Assembly: GCA_013215515.1 (NCBI GenBank)
Contig: JABSPC010000349.1
Location: 1 to 7,613 of the forward strand
Direction of reading: 5' to 3'
DNA from: Crocinitomicaceae bacterium
GTDB lineage: Bacteria; Bacteroidota; Bacteroidia; Flavobacteriales_D; Crocinitomicaceae
DNA: 7,613 bases
Of the stretch, positions 1-6,612 are shown piece after piece (the stretch's first letter is position 1; the number at the start of each line of letters is the position of its first letter). The notes under the pieces were generated by a model. That model made no database searches and had not been told where the DNA came from. It was given only the letters and a program-made list of their open reading frames with translations. Made by a program: the position numbers and the translations under genes.

Positions 1-242
1 ATTTTCTCAAGCATTTGGCCGGTCATAGCGCCATGATCCAAACCGTTAATACTCAAGTTGTATTTAGGTTTTGGAATTTCCATTTCCTCAAAAAATATTT
101 CGGACATATTATGATCGTAGTGTTGACCTGTATGCACCATAATTTCCTCAACATCATCTAGCTGAAGAAACACTCTGCTAATAACTGCAGCCTTAACAAA
201 CTGCGGTCTAGCTCCTATAATTGTAATTATTTTTCGTTTCAT
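1..242 (-). CDS. wecB: UDP-N-acetylglucosamine 2-epimerase (non-hydrolysing), N-terminal part only
   Basis: The first 80 codons of the gene are present; the rest runs off the left edge (the family is usually about 360-390 residues). Seen: GARPQFVKAA at residues 10-19, VHTGQHYD at 36-43 and HGAMTG at 70-75. The first is the nucleotide-binding loop of the WecB family, whose conserved Arg and Lys are R12 and K17 here. Known of the family: these cytosolic enzymes interconvert UDP-GlcNAc and UDP-ManNAc, supplying ManNAc or ManNAcA for cell-surface polysaccharides. The start is the ATG at 242, 18 bases after the stop of the glycosyltransferase gene before it, so it is probably the last visible member of that transcript. 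No Shine-Dalgarno sequence is seen, as is usual in Bacteroidota. A related alternative is the FnlC/WbjD 2-epimerase of FucNAc synthesis, but the GARPQF and HGAMTG motifs look more like the WecB branch. Confidence 0.93.
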   Translation of the reverse strand, partial: MKRKIITIIGARPQFVKAAVISRVFLQLDDVEEIMVHTGQHYDHNMSEIFFEEMEIPKPKYNLSINGLDHGAMTGQMLEK

Positions 243-260
243 GAAAGCTATTAATCTCTA

Positions 261-1472
261 TTACAAAACCTTTCTAAATGATTCAGCAATTGTATTTCTA
301 TTAAAATTCTCTTTTACATATGCTCTACCGTTCAACCCCATCTTTTTTAATTCATCAGTATTGGATGCCATTTCCAACATTCCCTTGGCCATTGCTTCAC
401 TATTCTCTGGCTCATAAAACAAACCCGCTTGCGCTTGATCTATAAAATGAATTTTCGCCTCTCCTTCAACACCTAACAATAATGGTATTTCCATTGCTTG
501 CGCTTCAAATATCTTTGATGGAATTGCTCCTGTAAATATATCCAGCTTACGAAGTGGAACCAAAGCAACATCAACCTCTTTCAATATACCCGGCATTTCG
601 TTTTTAGCAACAGGTTCTCGAAAGATAATATTCGTCAAGCCAAGCTCTTCTTTCAACGCGAGTAATTCCGGCTTCACTGGTCCAGCACCCTGCAAAACAA
701 TTTTTATGTTTGGATTATCTTGCATTAACTTAGCTGCTTGAAGTACGGATTGTAAACCTTGAGCATGGCCAATAATTCCGCCGTAAAAGAAAATAGTATC
801 TGATTCCTTTGCTCCAATTGCCTCTCTAAATCCAGAAGTCTCAACGTTTGAAGGATCGTAGAAAGACACATCAACTCCGTTTGGTAACCAATGTAAATTC
901 GTTTCAGGAAATCGAGATCGAATATTGTCCACAATCCCCATTGTTTGGCCCGTTACGAGGTGTGCTCGATTGTAACACTTCTTCTCCAACTTATACGCCA
1001 TTTTGAGCAACGATGAATTCGTAACAATTCCCATTTTCTCAGCGCTTTCTGGCCATAAATCTGACACATTGAAAATCATTTTCGCTTTGAGCTTCTTAGA
1101 TAAAGCCATTGCTGAGTACCCTAAAAACAACGGTGGCGATTCAACCATTAAGTAATCCACATCCTTATAGCTTCGGCCTTTCCAATAGGAAGTCCATACA
1201 AAACTGAAGTAATTCAATAATCGTGGGATGATTTTTTTTGAATTCGAAACGTAGATCTTAGCCCGTCTCACATTAATTCCATCAATGATTTCTTCACGAA
1301 CTGCACCTTTCCGATACCCTTCCATGATTTCCATTTTCGGGTAGTTGGGCATTGCAGTTAACACTTCCACATCGATACCACTTGCTTTCAATCGCACAGC
1401 TAGTTCATGTAAGCGGTTTTGAGGCGCTCCAATCTCTGGTGGATAATATTGAGTAAGTATTAATAGTTTCAT
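261..1472 (-). CDS. Glycosyltransferase family 4, WbuB-like
   Basis: A complete 403-residue GT-B fold enzyme, a normal length for the family. The N-terminal domain begins with the acceptor-side motif YYPPEIGAPQNR (residues 9-20), followed by PNYP at 42-45, VESPPLFLG at 110-118 and NVSDLWPES at 135-143, all typical of WbuB/WcaI-type transferases. The C-terminal donor domain has FFYGG (228-232) and IPSKIFEAQA (317-326). E323 is the second acid of the GT4 EX7E signature; the first position is G315, as is common in this branch. Family role: cytosolic transfer of a sugar from a nucleotide donor to a lipid-linked oligosaccharide. The best-known relative, WbuB of E. coli, is assigned to L-FucNAc transfer; the donor here cannot be read from sequence. 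It starts 3 bases after the stop of the O-antigen ligase-like gene and precedes wecB by 18 bases, which suggests cotranscription and possibly use of a ManNAc- or FucNAc-type sugar. Confidence 0.92.
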   Translation of the reverse strand: MKLLILTQYYPPEIGAPQNRLHELAVRLKASGIDVEVLTAMPNYPKMEIMEGYRKGAVREEIIDGINVRRAKIYVSNSKKIIPRLLNYFSFVWTSYWKGRSYKDVDYLMVESPPLFLGYSAMALSKKLKAKMIFNVSDLWPESAEKMGIVTNSSLLKMAYKLEKKCYNRAHLVTGQTMGIVDNIRSRFPETNLHWLPNGVDVSFYDPSNVETSGFREAIGAKESDTIFFYGGIIGHAQGLQSVLQAAKLMQDNPNIKIVLQGAGPVKPELLALKEELGLTNIIFREPVAKNEMPGILKEVDVALVPLRKLDIFTGAIPSKIFEAQAMEIPLLLGVEGEAKIHFIDQAQAGLFYEPENSEAMAKGMLEMASNTDELKKMGLNGRAYVKENFNRNTIAESFRKVL

Positions 1473-1475
1473 AGC

Positions 1476-2747
1476 TTACACTGGAATAGTTTTTGTTCGT
1501 TCGCTAGAAGATTTACCAACAATGAAAATCAAAAAGCAAATCGTAAATGCATAGAATACAACCCCAGGCTGACTATCTAAAATATCTCCTGTCATTCCCA
1601 TTACAATTTCGAGCATCCCAAACGCAAAGAGTAAAAATGACTTCATCTTTATAGCGAGAATTAAAGGCAACAGAAAAGTTATGATAACCAGAATAAGCCC
1701 TAAAAAACCATTCTTGGCAAAAGACCGTAAAAATTGATTGTGTGTATCCGTTTTGTGGAAGTGAGCACCATAGTAACCATGTTTAGCGTAGTACTTCGTA
1801 AGCCTACCCTTTACGGCTCCGGTACCAACACCAATCAACGGATTATTTACCGCTAGAGAATATGAACCTTCCAAGGCTGCAAATCTTAATGCAGATGACG
1901 TCTCAGATTTCTTATCTAAATTTTCGAGGTTTTGACTCATTGCCTCAAACCGTTCTCCTAGAATGCTTGTATGCAAACCTGAGAAAAAGAACAATACGCC
2001 GATAACTAGTGCTCCGGCAAGCGTAACCTTCCATGAAAACAGTAAAGTGACTTTATGCGCTATAGTTAACCCGATGATCATTATAGCAGCCAATAACGCA
2101 GCTTTTGATTGTAGTAAGTACATAATTACCAGAAAGAATACTAAAAGAGCAAAGGCCAATAGCCAAGGGATAAGCTTGGGTTTTCTGGCGAACTTGTATT
2201 CACCGACTAAATAAAGTAAAACCAGAAGTATCGAAAAGGTTAAATAGTTACCGTATGATCCTGGTGATAGTACGACGTTCATTAACTCCACGTACTCGAA
2301 CACTTCCATCCCGACGTCTCCTTTCGAGTATTTTAAATAGGATATCAAAAGACAATAAAGCGAAGAGGTGAGCATTCCAGCAACAAATGATACCAGAACA
2401 AAATGAATTCGTTTTCTGTCAAACGTTCTGTTTTCAAGAGAATAAAAGATGAGCGGTAACAAAAATAACGATGCACTCACACCAAGAATAAAAACACCAT
2501 GATCTAGATTATCGGTGTTCAGTAATCCAATAAGAGCAAGAACATAACTAGAGATTAAAATCAATACGCGCTTGTCTTTAAAGGGTGCATTCAATTTTGA
2601 TTTAATGGACGTGTTCTTGTCCATAAGCCAAACACCAAATAAAAGAATAATTAAAACGGTACTAATTTGAAGATTCCAAGCGAACGAAAAAGCGAAAAGG
2701 CAAAACAGGCCTGTATAAATAGAATTATAACTTAATTTCTCAGTCAT
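1476..2747 (-). CDS. O-antigen ligase/polymerase family membrane protein (Wzy_C type)
   Basis: A 423-residue polytopic inner-membrane protein with about ten to twelve hydrophobic segments, including roughly 11-42, 61-77, 84-102, 115-138, 166-182, 193-211, 216-232, 240-257, 346-366 and 371-411. Signatures of the O-antigen ligase/Wzy_C superfamily are visible: LLQSKAA at 211-217, then a long extracytoplasmic loop with NNPLIGVGTG (301-310) and DTHNQFLRSFAKNGFLG (334-350), where H336 matches the conserved loop histidine of WaaL-type enzymes. Family role: transfer or polymerisation of undecaprenyl-linked glycans on the outer side of the inner membrane. Ligase and polymerase cannot be told apart from sequence; a second, more Wzy-like protein at 4348..5547 makes ligase the more attractive guess. 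I chose the ATG at 2747. A TTG at 2765 would add six residues, but it lies upstream of, or at, the start expected from the promoter element at 2767-2774. The next gene follows after 3 bases. Confidence 0.87.
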   Translation of the reverse strand: MTEKLSYNSIYTGLFCLFAFSFAWNLQISTVLIILLFGVWLMDKNTSIKSKLNAPFKDKRVLILISSYVLALIGLLNTDNLDHGVFILGVSASLFLLPLIFYSLENRTFDRKRIHFVLVSFVAGMLTSSLYCLLISYLKYSKGDVGMEVFEYVELMNVVLSPGSYGNYLTFSILLVLLYLVGEYKFARKPKLIPWLLAFALLVFFLVIMYLLQSKAALLAAIMIIGLTIAHKVTLLFSWKVTLAGALVIGVLFFFSGLHTSILGERFEAMSQNLENLDKKSETSSALRFAALEGSYSLAVNNPLIGVGTGAVKGRLTKYYAKHGYYGAHFHKTDTHNQFLRSFAKNGFLGLILVIITFLLPLILAIKMKSFLLFAFGMLEIVMGMTGDILDSQPGVVFYAFTICFLIFIVGKSSSERTKTIPV

Positions 2748-2766
2748 TTCAAATTGATGAATCAAC

Positions 2767-2774
2767 CAAAGTTA
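2767..2774 (-). promoter_or_regulatory. Possible internal promoter, -7 element TAACTTTG
   Basis: Read on the minus strand, this is an exact match to the Bacteroidota -7 element TAnnTTTG. It lies 19 bases before the ATG at 2747 and would place transcription start near 2760, giving a short leader. No good TTTG or TTG -33 element is present at the usual spacing. Just upstream is a 13-base palindrome, AAGAAAATTTCTT (2778-2790), which might be an operator or chance in an AT-rich gap. It could give the ligase, WbuB-like and wecB genes their own transcript. Confidence 0.33.
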
Positions 2775-2792
2775 ATCAAGAAAATTTCTTAT

Positions 2793-2832
2793 AACCTGAG
2801 ATCTGACAAAATTTTAGACTCAATCTCAGGTT
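2793..2832 (-). terminator. Intergenic hairpin after the GT4 gene (possible attenuator or weak terminator)
   Basis: A perfect 10-base inverted repeat, AACCTGAGAT at 2793-2802 and ATCTCAGGTT at 2823-2832, with a 20-base loop. It begins only a few bases after the TAG stop of the 2838..3917 gene, where a terminator would be expected. The stem has 4 G-C pairs, the loop is long, and the minus-strand sequence after it (ATAAGAAATTTTC) has no clean T-run, so strong Rho-independent termination is doubtful. It may instead reduce read-through or protect the 3' end of the upstream transcript. Confidence 0.4.
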
Positions 2833-2837
2833 TATAC

Positions 2838-3917
2838 CTATTCGTAGACTTTTAATAGTATATCCACGCATACAGATTCTGAATATTCGCGAATCACAAA
2901 CGCACGTGCTTTGGCTCCCATCAATTCTCTTAACTCTTTACTTAAGAGTTCATTTAAGGCTTTTAACCCTTCTTCAATTGATGAGCCATCAATAATGAAT
3001 CCCGTGTCCTCACTAACAACCTCAGGTAATCCACCAACGTTTGAAACAATTACGGGAATTCCGCACGATTGAGCCTCTAATACAGCCACACCAAAGCTTT
3101 CTTGCCTCGATAACGAAACGAAAATATCCAATGAATTGAAGGCTTCAACTAAGTCTTGATCTTCAACAAATCCCATAAAATGAACCTTCGACGCAAGTTT
3201 TAACTCTTCAACAAGAGATTCCAATGACTCAAGTTCTGATCCTGAACCATAAATATTCAATTGGGTTTCTCCATTATATTGACTTTGAAATTTATCAAAC
3301 AAGCGGATTAGACGATCAATACCGTATACTTTCTCCAATGACTTAACGGTACCAATTGTAAATACTGAGTTTTCAGTTTCAACTGGCTTGAACTTATCAG
3401 TGTCAATTCCGAAAGGTGTAATTTGAAAGTCCTTTTGAACATAGATCGAAGCTTCTCTAGCCATGTCCTTAGAAGTCGAACAAACAACTGGAACGCTATT
3501 CAAAATGCGTTGAAACAACTTTTTATGGAGAAAGCTTCGTTTCGGAAACTCGTATACGTCACTTCCCCAAAGGGATAAAACCGATTTCTTAAATTTTAAT
3601 CGCATAGCCAACATCCCATAGGATGAAGCATAATGCGCATGAACGATATTAGGCTGAAATTCTGCTGTGAAACTTTTAAGTTCCTTGATACTACTGAAAT
3701 AGCTAAGTTTTGAGATTTTTTTCTTTGAACGCATCTTATCTTGATTCACCCCGATGCAATGAAATTCACAGGCCAAATCGTCAATCCAAGTTGACCTCTT
3801 TTCACTTAAAGAGAACAGCCCGATTTCATAACCTCTATTGATTAAGTTCTTCACCCATCTTTCGGTGTGAACTGAATTAATATCAGCAAGAAACAATATT
3901 CGTTTGGCGGATGTCAT
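2838..3917 (-). CDS. Glycosyltransferase family 4 (GT-B)
   Basis: A complete 359-residue GT4 enzyme. The N-terminal domain opens with RILFLADINSVHTERWV (residues 6-22) and has the acceptor-domain segments PNIVHAHYASSYG (89-101) and SLWGSDVYEFP (115-125), a WGSD motif common in GT4 enzymes. The donor domain runs from about residue 185 and carries NIYGSGSE (221-228), KVHFMGFV (244-251) and the complete EX7E signature ESFGVAVLE, with E273 and E281, followed by GIPVIVSNVGGLPEVV (286-301). Family role: a cytosolic retaining glycosyltransferase using a nucleotide-sugar donor, here likely adding one sugar of the lipid-linked repeat unit. Donor and acceptor are not readable. It has its own upstream region, because the neighbouring gene is divergent (33-base gap), and it is followed by an 89-base gap with a hairpin. 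It is therefore the first gene of the downstream minus-strand block. Confidence 0.93.
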   Translation of the reverse strand: MTSAKRILFLADINSVHTERWVKNLINRGYEIGLFSLSEKRSTWIDDLACEFHCIGVNQDKMRSKKKISKLSYFSSIKELKSFTAEFQPNIVHAHYASSYGMLAMRLKFKKSVLSLWGSDVYEFPKRSFLHKKLFQRILNSVPVVCSTSKDMAREASIYVQKDFQITPFGIDTDKFKPVETENSVFTIGTVKSLEKVYGIDRLIRLFDKFQSQYNGETQLNIYGSGSELESLESLVEELKLASKVHFMGFVEDQDLVEAFNSLDIFVSLSRQESFGVAVLEAQSCGIPVIVSNVGGLPEVVSEDTGFIIDGSSIEEGLKALNELLSKELRELMGAKARAFVIREYSESVCVDILLKVYE

Positions 3918-3926
3918 TTATAGAAA

Positions 3927-3934
3927 CAAATTTA
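3927..3934 (-). promoter_or_regulatory. Possible -7 promoter element TAAATTTG before the GT4 gene
   Basis: On the minus strand this matches TAnnTTTG exactly and lies 9 bases before the ATG at 3917, so the transcript would be nearly leaderless. No TTTG-type -33 element is seen at the usual distance (the sequence there falls inside the start of the divergent gene). The gap is very AT-rich, so a chance match is possible. Some promoter is expected here because the GT4 gene is divergent from its neighbour. Confidence 0.25.
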
Positions 3935-3950
3935 ATATATTTCAGCTCCT

Positions 3951-4421
3951 ATGAAGAGTATTCATTTAAAATCGCGAGCGTTTGTCCTTGCTGGATTAAT
4001 TTTCGGTTTCATTGCCGGGGCCATTCTTTATTTGACCGAGTCACCAGAGGCTACGAATTGGTTGGTTTATGAATATGAAATGGGAACTGAACTTCCTGAT
4101 CATTTAAGCGCTGACACCTTGATTAAGAAGGATGGCATCTTTTTTAGAAATGCTATCTCGTCATATGCTGACACCTTAAAAGAGTCAAACATTAAGCGCC
4201 ATGACATCAAGATTTATTCAGACAGGTGCATTCCTGTTCCGGAACTAAAAGAACAGTTCAACGAATTAAGTGAGGGATATGATGTGAGCTACGTGAGTTC
4301 CAAGTGCACTTCCAGTAAGAGCCTACTTACTATTTTCAAGTACACGCTTATTGGACTTTTCCTTGGGGCTTTGATTCAATTTCTTTTGAACCTACGAAGG
4401 AAAGAGCCAAAAACAGACTAA
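3951..4421 (+). CDS. Small two-TM membrane protein of unknown function
   Basis: I do not recognise this 156-residue protein. Seen: a short basic N-terminus (MKSIHLKSR), a glycine-rich membrane segment at about 9-28, a polar loop at 29-124, a second membrane segment at about 127-147 with the glycines of IGLFLGALI, and a basic tail NLRRKEPKTD. The charge pattern predicts both ends in the cytosol and the loop outside. The loop has two cysteines, C93 and C119, which could form a disulfide. This topology is that of Wzz/polysaccharide co-polymerases, but the loop (about 95 residues) is much shorter than in Wzz and no proline-rich Wzz motif is present; the similarity is inference only. It is the only plus-strand gene, diverges from the GT4 gene by 33 bases and overlaps the polymerase gene by 74 bases at its 3' end. 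It is supported as real because 3951-4347 would otherwise be empty. No clear promoter is visible; TATATTTC at 3936-3943 is a near match, but too close to the start. Confidence 0.75.
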   Translation: MKSIHLKSRAFVLAGLIFGFIAGAILYLTESPEATNWLVYEYEMGTELPDHLSADTLIKKDGIFFRNAISSYADTLKESNIKRHDIKIYSDRCIPVPELKEQFNELSEGYDVSYVSSKCTSSKSLLTIFKYTLIGLFLGALIQFLLNLRRKEPKTD

Positions 4422-5547
4422 GAACTATTCCAATACTTCCATGTAGAAAGACGTAATTGGTAACCGAAGCCCCCAATATCAAGACGGTAATTAAGAACCA
4501 ATATCTCCCTTCAGCACTTTTGAATTTAAAGTGAATATTGATCGCTACCAACACAACCATCCAAAGTAGAATGCCCCCCAATCCATACTGCATTAGAACA
4601 GCAATGAACTCTGAATCGATATATGCACCCAATTCCAAAAGTGGATTTTTAATGACTCCATTTCCAATAATCAAGGTGAGCCCATCGGATTCCAAAGCAT
4701 TTGATAAATTTGAAACCCGTTGCATAAATGACGATGATGCCAGCGCCTTTCCAGTAAACATGCTTCTCAAGTTTGAAAACGAGAAGATGATCGTAATTCC
4801 GACCAGAAATCCACCAAATAGAAAGAGAATGAGCTGTTTTTTACTCTTGAACACCTTTAAATGTTTCATTGCCGTAATACCCGATACTGCAAGCGTAACC
4901 AGGAAGATCGTTCGCGATTGCGTCAAGATTATGATTCCGAAAGCTAACAAAAGATAGTGCCAAGCCTTAGGCCTAAAGCTCAAATAATAGATATAGAAAC
5001 AACAGAATAATATAGCATTGTCATTTGCGTTCATTTGTGTTCCTGCCAAGCGGAAAGTTCCAAACTCATTGTAATAAATGAAATTGGTATATGCTTTTGG
5101 CGCATACAGTAACTGCATCGATTCGCCTGTACTACCAATATTCAAAAGCATAAATAAGTTGACTCCTAACAACGTCAAAAACAAACCATCGATTACTTTT
5201 GGATAATTCTCCGACCATTCACCTGATTTGGAGGCTTCAAGCAGCGTAACAATGATGACGGGCCATTTTAGGGAATACAATAAATACGGAATATTGCTTT
5301 TAAAATCCATTCCGTGTTTCGCAAAATCAACGACCAAAGTCCACCCGAAAAACAAGCAGAATGCAATCACCAAAATTGAATATTCTCTTTTTTTGAAGGC
5401 GACTAATGCAAGGTTTGCCAAGCCAAAAACAAAAAGGTAATTGTCAATGGTCAATTCATAGGTGGGGGGTAAAACCAGCGCATTCAAAATGCTAACTAGG
5501 CAATAGAATAATGCTCCATACTTTATGATTTTCACTATAGACTTCAT
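4348..5547 (-). CDS. Wzy-like oligosaccharide repeat-unit polymerase
   Basis: A 399-residue polytopic protein with about eleven or twelve membrane segments (roughly 6-26, 35-51, 56-75, 86-104, 119-136, 174-190, 196-211, 213-226, 238-257, 313-338, 347-364 and 367-385). Two extracytoplasmic loops carry the features expected of Wzy-type polymerases: 138-172, ending FGTFRLAGTQMNANDNA (162-178), and 259-312 with IIGNGVIKN (293-301) and YIDSEF (309-314). ILTQSRT (207-213) matches the SR-type motif shared with the O-antigen ligase superfamily. Family role: joins undecaprenyl-diphosphate-linked repeat units at the outer face of the inner membrane. Its ATG overlaps the stop of the preceding glycosyltransferase as TAATG (5545-5549), indicating translational coupling. 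The last 24 codons overlap the plus-strand small gene. It could also be a ligase-like relative; primary sequence in this family is weakly conserved. Confidence 0.8.
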   Translation of the reverse strand: MKSIVKIIKYGALFYCLVSILNALVLPPTYELTIDNYLFVFGLANLALVAFKKREYSILVIAFCLFFGWTLVVDFAKHGMDFKSNIPYLLYSLKWPVIIVTLLEASKSGEWSENYPKVIDGLFLTLLGVNLFMLLNIGSTGESMQLLYAPKAYTNFIYYNEFGTFRLAGTQMNANDNAILFCCFYIYYLSFRPKAWHYLLLAFGIIILTQSRTIFLVTLAVSGITAMKHLKVFKSKKQLILFLFGGFLVGITIIFSFSNLRSMFTGKALASSSFMQRVSNLSNALESDGLTLIIGNGVIKNPLLELGAYIDSEFIAVLMQYGLGGILLWMVVLVAINIHFKFKSAEGRYWFLITVLILGASVTNYVFLHGSIGIVLSLFLALSFVGSKEIESKPQGKVQ

Positions 5548-6602
5548 TACAGAATCTTTTGAATTAGCGTTACCAATTTTTTCATCTGGAACTTTCTTGA
5601 ATACTTCAAATGGAAATCCTGATCAGGCTCTGTATAAGTCGACGTTTGAATTTGTGCAATTGATTCAATTATCGACTCTTTTGTATTCTTAGCCCAAAAT
5701 ACGTTTGGATAACCTTTCAGTTCTTCGTGAATACTTCCACGTTCGATGTAATTGTTTGAGACAATCAAAATCGCTCGTTTACAACGGATATAATCAAAAA
5801 TTTTGGTTGTTGATTGAAAATCCTTCCCGTACGTCTGGATTATTGCAACGTCATGATTAGCAATTAGCTGAACAGCTTGAGCGTACTCAATAAAACCGTT
5901 TGGATGATTAAATTCATTAGGTGCCACTTCATCAGGACCAGCGCAATGAAAATGTAACTTCATCTCTGTCATTGCTTCAACAATTGGCTCTGGAGCGAAG
6001 TAAAATTTACCCGTATATGAGAACGTCGGATTTTCCAATTCAACCTTCTTTAACTCTGGCTCTACCGTTTCGTCGTATCCATTTTGAACGATTGCATTTG
6101 GCTTTTCATCAAAACGACAAACGAGCTTTCCACAAAAATAATTTACGGTTACTAAGGCATCCGCGCTCTTGTTAAATCGATTTTCAAAAAATAGCTTGAT
6201 CTTCACTTTCAACTTTGAATTCTCGAAGCCTGGGTTAATGGCAAAAGGATCTCTGTAATCGAGAATGACTTTTGATTTGTAAATATTCTTAAACCACTTC
6301 GCCAATGAAAAATGCATAAATGGTCCTCCAGTGATAATAACTAGATCGGGTTGAGGAATATCATTCTTGTACAAATACAACTGGATATTCTTCTTCCAAA
6401 CAACGCCATCATCCTTAATGAAACGATTGATAAAAGACGATCCTATTTTCGGAACGACATGCACATTGTCTCCCGACGCAGTTCTTTCAGCCGTAATAAC
6501 AGTTGTGTTGCAGTTGAACTCATTTGACAACTCTTTGTACCAATAATTCGCACGCAATGCTCCTACTCGCTTGTTCGGCGGGAAAGCAAAGGCAATGATC
6601 AA
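5547..6602 (-). CDS. GT-B glycosyltransferase (GT4-like) with unusual start
   Basis: A 351-residue GT-B protein. It opens with IIAFAFPPNKRVGALR (residues 2-17), the FPP...GxxR acceptor-side motif of GT4-like transferases, followed by DLVIITGGPF (86-95), VILDYRDPFA (112-121), VQNGYDE (172-178) and the donor-domain segment TTKIFDYIRCKRAILIV (265-281). D270 stands where the second acid of EX7E usually is. Family role: cytosolic transfer of a sugar to the lipid-linked repeat unit; substrate unknown. Start choice is uncertain: the only usual initiation codon in the right place is TTG at 6602. The open frame runs further up to a stop at 6627-6629, and the upstream codons read IENKTEI, so relatives beginning M..ILIIA.. 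would fit a start slightly further up, but only ATA and ATC codons are available there. It lies 10 bases after the stop of the glycosyltransferase at 6613, and its stop overlaps the polymerase start. Confidence 0.82.
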   Translation of the reverse strand: MIIAFAFPPNKRVGALRANYWYKELSNEFNCNTTVITAERTASGDNVHVVPKIGSSFINRFIKDDGVVWKKNIQLYLYKNDIPQPDLVIITGGPFMHFSLAKWFKNIYKSKVILDYRDPFAINPGFENSKLKVKIKLFFENRFNKSADALVTVNYFCGKLVCRFDEKPNAIVQNGYDETVEPELKKVELENPTFSYTGKFYFAPEPIVEAMTEMKLHFHCAGPDEVAPNEFNHPNGFIEYAQAVQLIANHDVAIIQTYGKDFQSTTKIFDYIRCKRAILIVSNNYIERGSIHEELKGYPNVFWAKNTKESIIESIAQIQTSTYTEPDQDFHLKYSRKFQMKKLVTLIQKIL

Positions 6603-6612
6603 TATTTCAGTT

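Noticed and set aside
725..934. Minus-strand open frame of 69 codons within the WbuB-like gene
   Set aside because: It is an out-of-frame shadow of a clearly conserved coding region.
1963..2214. Plus-strand open frame of 83 codons
   Set aside because: It lies wholly antisense to membrane segments of the ligase-like protein, where stop codons are naturally rare on the other strand.
2748..2765. A TTG start at 2765 for the ligase-like protein, adding MIHQFE
   Set aside because: The ATG at 2747 is a better start, and the TTG lies next to the promoter-like element and would be upstream of its expected transcription start.
3903..3943. Plus-strand promoter for the small gene from TTTG (3903-3906) and TATATTTC (3936-3943)
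   Set aside because: The spacing of 29 bases is too long for a Bacteroidota promoter, and the second element is an imperfect match placed too close to the ATG.
4538..4957. Plus-strand open frame of 139 codons
   Set aside because: It is antisense to the Wzy-like polymerase and its translation shows no domain, membrane or signal pattern of its own.
5921..6175. Plus-strand open frame of 84 codons
   Set aside because: It is antisense to a conserved glycosyltransferase domain, with no promoter or recognisable protein features.
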